Below, one piece after another: positions 1 through 5,807 of a stretch of 6,294 nucleotides of DNA; within the stretch, counting starts at the first letter, position 1; each line of letters starts with the position of its first letter. The DNA comes from Alphaproteobacteria bacterium (GTDB lineage: Bacteria > Pseudomonadota > Alphaproteobacteria > Puniceispirillales > UBA1172), in the NCBI GenBank assembly GCA_023259875.1, contig JALRFL010000079.1:1-6294 (forward strand), read 5' to 3'. The notes below the pieces were generated by a model that worked only from the letters and a program-made list of their open reading frames with translations, had not been told where the DNA came from and did not search any database. Position numbers and translations under genes: made by a program.

Positions 1-151
1 CGGCCGGGCCTTTCCAGAAGGCCGCGACGCCCTTCACGCCGCCGCCGCTCTCCTGTTTTTGCGTCTCTTTTGTGGAGTCAAGGGCCCTCGTACTTTGCCG
101 CAGCGTTTGCCGCGTTTGACGAAACCCGCGCCAGGCAAGCAGTCTTAAGCG
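1..151. other. Unassigned G+C-rich left flank, possible 3' end of an upstream gene
   Basis: The first 60 bases are about 70 % G+C by hand count, clearly higher than the rest of the window. On the + strand one frame is open from base 2 to a TAA at 146-148, three bases before the rnr ATG. It encodes a tail ending in a basic, proline-rich stretch (PRLTKPAPGKQS). A second + frame and one - frame are also open, so reading frame alone does not prove coding. In many alphaproteobacteria topA precedes rnr, and TopA often ends in a variable basic tail. That makes a topA 3' end a reasonable guess from context, but I see no TopA domain motif here. The lack of a good ribosome binding site before rnr would fit coupling to a gene ending at 148. 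Confidence 0.3.
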
Positions 152-2407
152 ATGAGTGATCCTGATAACGCGCCTCGCCCTCTGCCGGATGATGATCAGA
201 TCATAGCTTTTCTTGATGATAGGGATGAATTGCCAACCGTCAAAGAGATCGCTCGCGCTTTTGGTCTAGTGGCGCATCAGCGTGCCCCTTTGCGAAAACG
301 CCTCAAAGCATTAGCAAATCAAGGCAAACTCAACCATCTGATGACCCCATCTTCGCCCGTTGGTGATGATGCTGAAACGCTTGAACTGCCATCAGTCTTG
401 CCGTTAAGAATTCTTTCAGTGACCAGCAATGGTGATTATATTGCCAGGCCCGTGGCAGAAAATCTCAACCATCATGGGCAAAGCCTTATCATTCCCCTTG
501 ATCGCCGGAATAGCCGCGCCTATGCCCCGGGAGATGAGGTTTTGGCAAGGATTTCCCCAAAAGGGCGAGGGCGATATGTTGCTAAGGTCATTCGCGCCCT
601 TAGCGCGGCAAAGGCAAGCGCTTTCGGTGAAGTGGTCAAAACTGAACGCGGATTTATTCTGGAAAACGCGGATCGTAACACCAGACAGCCTATGGATTTG
701 AATATCGACGCTGGCCTCACGGTCGAGGCTGGCGATCTGGTTGAGCTGGAAATCCACCAAGGCCGTGGCTATCTGAAGCGAACAGCAAAAGTCATTCGCA
801 AATTAGGTAAAAGCGGCGGCTGGGCCAGTTTTTCGCCGCTTGCGATAGCCGAGTTTGAGCTGCCGCATCATTTTGATGATGAGGTTCTGGCAGAGGCGGA
901 AAAAGCGGATTTACCTGATTTGGAAGGGCGTGAGGATTTAACCCAAATCCCCCTTGTCACCATTGATGGGGCTGACGCCAAAGATTTCGATGATGCCGTT
1001 TATGCCGAACCCCATGGCGAAGGCTGGCGGATATTAGTGGCGATTGCGGATGTGTCTTATTATGTGCCAGAGGGCTCTGCGCTTGATCGCGAGGCAAGGC
1101 TAAGGGGCAATTCGGTCTATCTGCCAGATATGGTAATCCCGATGCTGCCAGAAGCCTTGTCAAACGGCTTATGTTCATTAAAGCCAGATGAGATCAGGGG
1201 ATGTCTGGTGGCGGATATGACCATTGATGCCAATGGACAGAAAACCAGCCACCGCATTTATCGTGCGCTGATGCGATCAAAGGCAAGGTTAACTTATGAT
1301 GAGGTAGAGGCCGTTATCACCACACCTGATGCCGCTCCGCCATCTGGATTAGCCCCTGAGCGGATTTCAAATCTTTTATCCGCATGGAAATGCCTTGATC
1401 GCGCTCGCCGAGATCGGGGCGCATTGGAATTGCATCTTGCCGAAAAGAAAGTCCAGTTTGATGATCACGGCAAACCCATAGCGATTAGCAAAAGATTTCA
1501 AAACACGAGTCAGAAAATTATCGAAGAAATGATGATCCTAGCCAATGTTGCCGCCGCCGAAACGCTTGAGGAAAAGGGCCGTTTATGCGTTTATCGGGCG
1601 CATGAAGCGCCTGACCCTAGCCGCATTGACGGGCTACATGATTTGTGCCGTGCCATGGGATTGTCTTTTGCCAGAGGTCAGGTGATCAGACCCAAGGATT
1701 TCAATCATCTTCTGGATCGCGCACGCACCCAATTAGGTGAAGGTGATAACCAGATGCTGAATGAGACGGTTCTGCGCTGTCAATCACAGGCCGATTACCG
1801 CATCAGCAACCCCGGCCATTACGGGCTAGGGCTAATGAAATATGCGCATTTCACCTCACCCATCCGGCGGTATTCTGATCTGATGGTGCATCGCAGTTTG
1901 TTGCAAGAAGGCCAGATAACACCGGATGAAGCAGCAGAAATCTGCCAGCATATCTCAGAAACAGAACGCCGCGCCGCGAAAGCCGAAAGGCGCAGTGTGG
2001 ATCGGTTTTCTGCAAGTCTGATGATGGAACAAAGCGGCAAAATCCTGACAGGACGAGTCACTAGCATCACAGGGTTTGGCGCCTTTATTGATATCCAAGA
2101 TTATAACGCCGAGGGGTTGTTGCCGCTTGGGCAAATGCCGCCTGATTATTACCATGTTGACACCACAAGAGGCCTGATAAGAGGAGATAAAAACGGCATT
2201 GAACTGCGTACAGGTGACCAGATTGATGTCATGATCTTATCGGTTATCCCGGTCAAAGGGTCTGTGTTATTAAGCTGGGCTGACGCAGGGCTGATGCAAG
2301 GGGGTCACTCTCTTAAGGGGCATTCGTCACGCCGCCGCGCCAGCAATTCACCGCGTCATGGCAAGACGCGACACAAAAAGCAAAAGAAACCGAGACAGAA
2401 GCCTTGA
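152..2407 (+). CDS. rnr: Ribonuclease R (RNB-family 3'-5' exoribonuclease)
   Basis: The product is a 751-residue cytoplasmic processive 3'-5' exoribonuclease that degrades structured RNA and takes part in mRNA decay, rRNA quality control and trans-translation. All the expected domains are present in order: an N-terminal winged-helix region (about 10-65), two cold-shock/OB folds (about 84-150 and 155-218), the RNB catalytic domain (about 250-600), an S1 domain (about 629-709) and a lysine/arginine-rich tail (710-751). The metal-binding motif TIDGADAKDFDDAV spans 270-283, giving D272, D278, D280 and D281 as the catalytic aspartates. The second RNB signature, YAHFTSPIRRYSDLMVHR, is at 564-581. 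The length is normal for RNase R, and RNase II lacks the winged helix and the basic tail. The ATG at 152 has no clear Shine-Dalgarno sequence, so translation may be coupled to an upstream gene. rpmG follows after 49 bases. Confidence 0.97.
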   Translation: MSDPDNAPRPLPDDDQIIAFLDDRDELPTVKEIARAFGLVAHQRAPLRKRLKALANQGKLNHLMTPSSPVGDDAETLELPSVLPLRILSVTSNGDYIARPVAENLNHHGQSLIIPLDRRNSRAYAPGDEVLARISPKGRGRYVAKVIRALSAAKASAFGEVVKTERGFILENADRNTRQPMDLNIDAGLTVEAGDLVELEIHQGRGYLKRTAKVIRKLGKSGGWASFSPLAIAEFELPHHFDDEVLAEAEKADLPDLEGREDLTQIPLVTIDGADAKDFDDAVYAEPHGEGWRILVAIADVSYYVPEGSALDREARLRGNSVYLPDMVIPMLPEALSNGLCSLKPDEIRGCLVADMTIDANGQKTSHRIYRALMRSKARLTYDEVEAVITTPDAAPPSGLAPERISNLLSAWKCLDRARRDRGALELHLAEKKVQFDDHGKPIAISKRFQNTSQKIIEEMMILANVAAAETLEEKGRLCVYRAHEAPDPSRIDGLHDLCRAMGLSFARGQVIRPKDFNHLLDRARTQLGEGDNQMLNETVLRCQSQADYRISNPGHYGLGLMKYAHFTSPIRRYSDLMVHRSLLQEGQITPDEAAEICQHISETERRAAKAERRSVDRFSASLMMEQSGKILTGRVTSITGFGAFIDIQDYNAEGLLPLGQMPPDYYHVDTTRGLIRGDKNGIELRTGDQIDVMILSVIPVKGSVLLSWADAGLMQGGHSLKGHSSRRRASNSPRHGKTRHKKQKKPRQKP

Positions 2408-2431
2408 CAGCAAGTCCCAAAACAGTATAAA
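2404..2431 (+). promoter_or_regulatory. Predicted sigma-70-type promoter for rpmG
   Basis: A perfect -35 box TTGACA (2404-2409) is followed after 16 bases by TATAAA (2426-2431), a 5/6 match to the -10 consensus. The -35 box overlaps the rnr stop codon (TGA, 2405-2407). Transcription would start near 2438 and give a leader of about 19 bases before the rpmG ATG, just enough to hold its ribosome binding site. This would let L33 be expressed more strongly than rnr, as a ribosomal protein needs. It is a prediction from sequence only. Alphaproteobacterial housekeeping promoters often deviate from this consensus, so such a good match is notable. Confidence 0.6.
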
Positions 2432-2445
2432 TGCCGCTTCTGGAT

Positions 2446-2450
2446 AGGAG
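2446..2450 (+). promoter_or_regulatory. Ribosome binding site of rpmG
   Basis: AGGAG lies six bases before the ATG at 2457. It is the strongest Shine-Dalgarno sequence in the window, and it supports a short gene that could be missed on length alone. Confidence 0.8.
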
Positions 2451-2456
2451 AAGGTT

Positions 2457-2624
2457 ATGGCCAAACCAGCAACATTACAAATTAAGCTCGTCAGCACTGG
2501 TGACACTGGATATTACTATGTCACAAAGAAAAATCCGCGGACCAAGCCCGAAAAGCTTGAATTGATGAAGTATGACCCGAAGCTGAGAAAGCACATCCTT
2601 TTCCGCGAAGCTAAAATCAAGTAA
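2457..2624 (+). CDS. rpmG: 50S ribosomal protein L33
   Basis: This small gene encodes 55 residues, beginning MAKPATLQIKLVSTGDTGYY and ending in FREAKIK. It matches bacterial L33, including the conserved TKKNPRTKPEKLEL core (residues 23-36), which corresponds to TKNKRTKPEKLEL in the E. coli protein as I recall it, and the terminal EAKIK. L33 sits in the large ribosomal subunit near the E site. The protein has no cysteine at all, so it is the zinc-free (C-minus) form usual in Proteobacteria. The length of 55 is typical. The start is fixed by the AGGAG six bases upstream. The gene lies between rnr and mak; rpmG near rnr and dinB is a familiar arrangement in alphaproteobacteria. Confidence 0.97.
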   Translation: MAKPATLQIKLVSTGDTGYYYVTKKNPRTKPEKLELMKYDPKLRKHILFREAKIK

Positions 2625-2650
2625 TCTCTCTATATCTTTCGCTCGACATG

Positions 2651-2656
2651 GGAGAG
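2651..2656 (+). promoter_or_regulatory. Ribosome binding site that decides the mak start
   Basis: GGAGAG lies just before the ATG at 2660 (five bases counted from GGAG, three from GGAGAG). It lies downstream of another in-frame ATG at 2648, which has no purine-rich site before it. The site therefore favours 2660 as the true start. It also contains part of GAGAGA (2652-2657), which is complementary to TCTCTC at 2625-2630, just after the rpmG stop. Confidence 0.6.
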
Positions 2657-2659
2657 ACC

Positions 2660-3556
2660 ATGCGCCTTGGCATTGACCTAGGCGGCACCAAGATTGAAGC
2701 CGCTATTCTAAATAATAACGGTGATATGATCTGGCAAAAACGCCAGAAAACCTGCAAATCCAGTTATGACGAAACCATCGCCCGTATCACCGGGCTGGTG
2801 GACGAAGCTCGGCAAAGCACGGGCTATTCTGGTCGTGTGGGAATAGGTGTGCCGGGCAGCATCCGCCGTTCTACCGGAAAAATGCAAGGCGCAAGCCTTA
2901 CCCATCTGAATAACCGTGATCTTCAGTCTGATTTGACATCGGCGTTACAAACCGAGGTCAGAATGGCGAATGATGCCAATTGCTTTGCCCTTTCAGAAGC
3001 TATAGACGGGGCTGGAAAAGGCTGTGAGGTGGTGTTTGGTCTCATCCTTGGCACAGGATGCGGCAGTGGGGTTGTTATCAATGGCAGGCCTGTGACGGGT
3101 ATTAATGGGATTACTGGTGAAGTCGGGCATAATCCTTTGCCTTGGCCGATTACTGATGAATACCTTAATCATGATTGTTGGTGCGGCAATAGCGGATGCA
3201 TCGAAACCTTTATCTCTGGCACAGCGGTAAGCAAGGATTATTATGACCGCACAGGTGTCAATATTCCGGTTGAAGACATTGCGGCGCGTATGGACACAGA
3301 TTTGGTCGCCCAAAGCGTGTTTCAAGTGCTAGAGGATCGCCTAGCCAGAACCCTTGCCATGATTATCAACACCCTTGATCCGGATGTGATTGTTTTGGGG
3401 GGCGGCCTTTCTAATCTGGACAGGCTTTATCAAAATGTGCCGCCGAAATGGTCGCAGTTGGTGTTTAGCAAAGATATTGAAACCAAATTGCTGAAACCGC
3501 ATCATGGCGATTCAAGTGGCGTTCGCGGCGCGGCTTGGCTTTGGCCTGATGCGTGA
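2660..3556 (+). CDS. mak: ROK-family sugar kinase, probable fructokinase/mannokinase
   Basis: The product is a 298-residue cytoplasmic kinase expected to phosphorylate a free hexose with ATP, giving fructose-6-phosphate or mannose-6-phosphate. It starts with the ATP-binding motif GIDLGGTK (4-11). The catalytic aspartate is D105 in NDAN, and the phosphate-binding segment LGTGCGSGV follows. The ROK zinc site is H157 of GHNPLPW with C173, C175 and C180 of CWCGNSGC. The closing stretches DPDVIVLGGGLSNLDRLYQ and HGDSSGVRGAAWLWP resemble E. coli Mak (YajF) as I recall it, more than NagK or glucokinase, and the length is nearly the same. Substrate assignment within ROK remains an inference. An ATG at 2648 would add four residues, but the ribosome binding site and the family N-terminus favour 2660. 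rpmG ends 35 bases upstream, and dinB starts inside the last codons of this gene. Confidence 0.9.
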   Translation: MRLGIDLGGTKIEAAILNNNGDMIWQKRQKTCKSSYDETIARITGLVDEARQSTGYSGRVGIGVPGSIRRSTGKMQGASLTHLNNRDLQSDLTSALQTEVRMANDANCFALSEAIDGAGKGCEVVFGLILGTGCGSGVVINGRPVTGINGITGEVGHNPLPWPITDEYLNHDCWCGNSGCIETFISGTAVSKDYYDRTGVNIPVEDIAARMDTDLVAQSVFQVLEDRLARTLAMIINTLDPDVIVLGGGLSNLDRLYQNVPPKWSQLVFSKDIETKLLKPHHGDSSGVRGAAWLWPDA

Positions 3557-4892
3557 TCCATCCGCCCATCCTGTCCTACCATGGCTGTGCCGTGATTGTT
3601 TAGATGATGGCAACAGCACCAATCAACCACAATGCCCATCTTGTGGATCATGGAAACTGATCCGTCATCCTGAACTGAGGGAATTGGCATTGGCTCATGT
3701 GGATTGTGATGCGTTTTACGCCGCTATTGAGAAACGCGATAACCCTGAATTAGCCAATAAACCCGTCATTGTTGGAGGCGGCAAGCGCGGCGTTGTGGCC
3801 ACAGCGTGCTATATTTCCCGTATCCATGGGGTTCGGTCAGCAATGCCCATGTATCAAGCGCTGAAACTCTGCCCTGATGCCGTGGTTGTCAGGCCTAGGA
3901 TGGAGGTTTATCAGGCCGTGGGGCATGAAGTCAGGGCATTGATGCTATCTCTCACCCCAATGGTTGAACCGCTTTCCATTGATGAGGCTTTTCTTGATTT
4001 GAGTGGAACTGAGGCCTTGCATCAGCGCTTTCCTGCCGCCAGCATGGCGTATCTTGCCAATGTCATAAAAAAAGAGGTGGGGATCACCGTTTCCATTGGT
4101 CTTTCCGGCAATAAGTCGCTTGCGAAAATGGCCTCAGATATGGATAAGCCAAAAGGCTTTCATATCATTGGCATGGCTGAGGCAGCTGACCTATTAGCCC
4201 CCCTTCCCGTCAATGTGATTTATGGCACAGGCAAGGCTATGAGCCAGAAATTCAATCACGCCGGGATCACCACTTGCGGTGATCTGGTGAAAGCACCTTT
4301 AGAATTGGTAGCAACCATCGCCGGCAGTAACGCTATCCGCATCAAACAATTAGCGGCTGGCATAGACCATCGCCCTGTTGTTCCGGATCGTCCAGCCAAA
4401 TCCATTTCCTCAGAAACCACATTTGATAAGGACCTTGCCGATCTTGACGCCCTAACCGCTATCCTAGAAAGCCTAAGCGATAAGGTGGCAAGGCGGCTGA
4501 AAGCAAATCATCTCGCTGGACGCCGCGTGGTGCTTAAACTGAAATCGCATCAGCATCAGCTTTTGACCCGAAGTCAGACCTTGCCAGACCCAACCCAATT
4601 GGCACGCAAGATTTTTGAAACAGGGATGAAGATGCTAAAAGATGAGACCGCACCCCATCTGTTTTGGCGATTGATTGGTATCGGGGTTGAGCAACTGGTG
4701 TCATCTGATCAAGCTGATCCGGTCAATCTGGCAGAACCTGATCTGGCGCGGATCATAGCCCTAGAGGACACGGTGGATCGGTTGCGGCAACGCCATGGGC
4801 AAGCAGCGATTATTTCTGGACGGCAATTTTCGCGCCATTCTCAAAACAAGACTGGTGATGATGACAGCACAGATAACAATGAGAATCACTGA
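3549..4892 (+). CDS. dinB: DNA polymerase IV (Y-family translesion polymerase)
   Basis: The product is a 447-residue error-prone polymerase that copies past damaged bases. The palm motif HVDCDAFYAAIE gives D52 and D54, and SIDEAF gives D145 and E146; D52, D145 and E146 form the metal-binding triad. Other Y-family marks are CYISRIHGVRSAMP, SIGLSGNKSLAKMASD, the helix-hairpin-helix region around VIYGTGKAM, and the little-finger strand LLTRSQTLP. About 45 residues precede the polymerase core and carry C14, C17, C29 and C32 (LCRDC and CPSCGS), a likely zinc finger of the kind seen on alphaproteobacterial DinB proteins. The tail is hydrophilic and acidic, and I see no clear clamp-binding motif at the extreme C-terminus. 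The ATG at 3549 overlaps the mak stop by 8 bases (ATGCGTGA). An in-frame ATG at 3504 would overlap mak by 53 bases and add residues that merely shadow its conserved end, so I reject it. No Shine-Dalgarno sequence is evident, which fits coupling to mak. Confidence 0.95.
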   Translation: MRDPSAHPVLPWLCRDCLDDGNSTNQPQCPSCGSWKLIRHPELRELALAHVDCDAFYAAIEKRDNPELANKPVIVGGGKRGVVATACYISRIHGVRSAMPMYQALKLCPDAVVVRPRMEVYQAVGHEVRALMLSLTPMVEPLSIDEAFLDLSGTEALHQRFPAASMAYLANVIKKEVGITVSIGLSGNKSLAKMASDMDKPKGFHIIGMAEAADLLAPLPVNVIYGTGKAMSQKFNHAGITTCGDLVKAPLELVATIAGSNAIRIKQLAAGIDHRPVVPDRPAKSISSETTFDKDLADLDALTAILESLSDKVARRLKANHLAGRRVVLKLKSHQHQLLTRSQTLPDPTQLARKIFETGMKMLKDETAPHLFWRLIGIGVEQLVSSDQADPVNLAEPDLARIIALEDTVDRLRQRHGQAAIISGRQFSRHSQNKTGDDDSTDNNENH

Positions 4893-4893
4893 T

Positions 4894-4922
4894 TGCTAGC
4901 CGAGAGAGGATAGCCGCTAGCA
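4894..4922. repeat. Small inverted repeat between convergent dinB and eipB
   Basis: TGCTAGC (4894-4900) and GCTAGCA (4916-4922) can pair as a 7-base stem around a 15-base loop. The same stretch also holds a direct repeat, TAGCCG, at 4897-4902 and 4911-4916. It fills the gap between the dinB stop and the eipB stop (TAG on the - strand, 4917-4919). A shared transcription terminator is expected at this place, but neither strand has a T-run after the stem. This is therefore at best a weak or Rho-assisted terminator. Confidence 0.35.
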
Positions 4923-5711
4923 GGCGTCATCATTGATGGGGTCAAAGCTTTCCATCATCGCACGCATGCTGAAATCCCCATAATCAACAATATACGATCG
5001 GATGACGCCATTTTCCTGTACCATGAACTCAATTTCATATTCAGGTTCGGCATCGCTGGCCGATGGGTCAAAATACGCCACCCGTAATGGCCAATATTTG
5101 TCATCAGCCATATCCCCAAGATCAACGCGTGGGGGGGCATGTTTTGCCTTACCGATGAGTGAGCTGACAAAATATTGCGAGTCCGACACCTCACCCCCTA
5201 TAAAGAGATGAGTTTGATAAACACGGCCACCTGCGCTGGCCTGCTGAATCAATGAGGATAAATGCTGAACAGGGAACACCGTATCTGATGGCAATTCCAC
5301 CGTGCTTTCCTTGCTGCCTAGAAAACTAGCCTCGCCATATCCGGTAAATAAATTGGCAAAACCTTCATGGGTTTGCTGGCCATTAAAGGTTGAATCCTCA
5401 ACGATAGAAAACGAAAAGCTATCGCCTTTATGGGATTCCCATGTTTCGTAATGCGAAATAAACTCAGAGGACTGGCCTTCTCTGGATATAAAATTAATGG
5501 CGTATTTTTCAGTGGAATACCAACCATCACATCCCTTGTTGATGGAATAGAAAGTTTTGCCATTGACACTTTCCACGGATGAGTTGGAGGTATTTTTCCA
5601 TAAATCAATCTGATAGACCGCTTTATGTGAGACAAAACCAGAGGCGGTCGCCGCCATCACTGGCGATACTGCAAAGGTGAGAAAGACCATCCCATAAGCC
5701 ATAATTCGCAT
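4917..5711 (-). CDS. eipB: EipB-like periplasmic cell-envelope integrity protein (DUF1849)
   Basis: The 264-residue product begins with a signal peptide, with a hydrophobic run from about residue 5 to 18 and probable cleavage after VMA at residue 20. It is therefore exported and probably soluble in the periplasm. The mature protein opens with SHKAVYQIDL and closes with a DYGDFSMRAMMESFDP stretch and a terminal cysteine, which resembles the EipB/DUF1849 family. Members fold as a periplasmic beta-spiral and help maintain the envelope in Brucella. Only two cysteines are present, C61 (in GCDGWY) and C264 (the last residue). This matches the family's conserved disulfide joining the N- and C-terminal parts. 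The start has an AAGGG site (5719-5723) seven bases upstream. The gene is convergent with dinB and divergent from rnd, so it is probably transcribed alone. Family assignment is from memory of conserved segments; I could not run an alignment. Confidence 0.82.
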   Translation of the reverse strand: MRIMAYGMVFLTFAVSPVMAATASGFVSHKAVYQIDLWKNTSNSSVESVNGKTFYSINKGCDGWYSTEKYAINFISREGQSSEFISHYETWESHKGDSFSFSIVEDSTFNGQQTHEGFANLFTGYGEASFLGSKESTVELPSDTVFPVQHLSSLIQQASAGGRVYQTHLFIGGEVSDSQYFVSSLIGKAKHAPPRVDLGDMADDKYWPLRVAYFDPSASDAEPEYEIEFMVQENGVIRSYIVDYGDFSMRAMMESFDPINDDAC

Positions 5712-5807
5712 TGATTTGCCCTTTTCTGACGAAAACCTATTATCTAAACTAATACAAAATTATCATCTGACTATCATTAATATGAAAGCTGATTTATAAA
5801 ATATCAA
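5712..5807. promoter_or_regulatory. Divergent eipB-rnd promoter region with candidate -10 boxes and a direct repeat
   Basis: This 96-base A+T-rich gap must hold the promoters of both divergent genes. For eipB, the - strand reads GATAAT at 5739-5744 (5/6 to the -10 consensus), which would start transcription near 5732 and leave room for the AAGGG at 5719-5723. For rnd, TATAAA lies at 5795-5800. Neither has a convincing -35 box. Between them TATCAT occurs twice, at 5761-5766 and 5772-5777, eleven bases apart. Further TATC copies lie at 5741 and 5802. The promoter positions are inferred from hexamer matches only. Confidence 0.45.

Noticed and set aside
429..701. Second + strand open frame overlapping rnr
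   Set aside because: It is out of frame with conserved cold-shock domain coding sequence and resembles no known protein.
416..760. Antisense open frame inside rnr, plus others at 520-720, 957-1178, 1819-2070 and 1955-2155
   Set aside because: All lie opposite well-conserved RNase R coding sequence, have no family motif and no ribosome binding site; they are shadow frames.
2993..3325. Antisense open frame of 110 residues inside mak
   Set aside because: It is opposite the conserved ROK catalytic and zinc-binding region and shows no motif of its own.
3521..3535. Possible LexA box before dinB beginning GTTC
   Set aside because: The second GTTC seven bases later is absent (GGCT instead), so it is not an alphaproteobacterial LexA site.
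3504..3548. Upstream ATG extending dinB by 15 residues
   Set aside because: The added residues are simply another frame of the conserved mak C-terminus, there is no ribosome binding site, and the 53-base overlap is less likely than the 8-base ATGCGTGA overlap.
4894..4922. Intrinsic bidirectional terminator between dinB and eipB
   Set aside because: The stem is only seven base pairs with a long loop and no T-run on either strand; kept only as a repeat.
5318..5635. Alternative - strand open frame inside eipB, and similar ones at 4955-5194 and 5002-5211
   Set aside because: The eipB frame has a signal peptide, a ribosome binding site and family-like ends, so the others are shadows.
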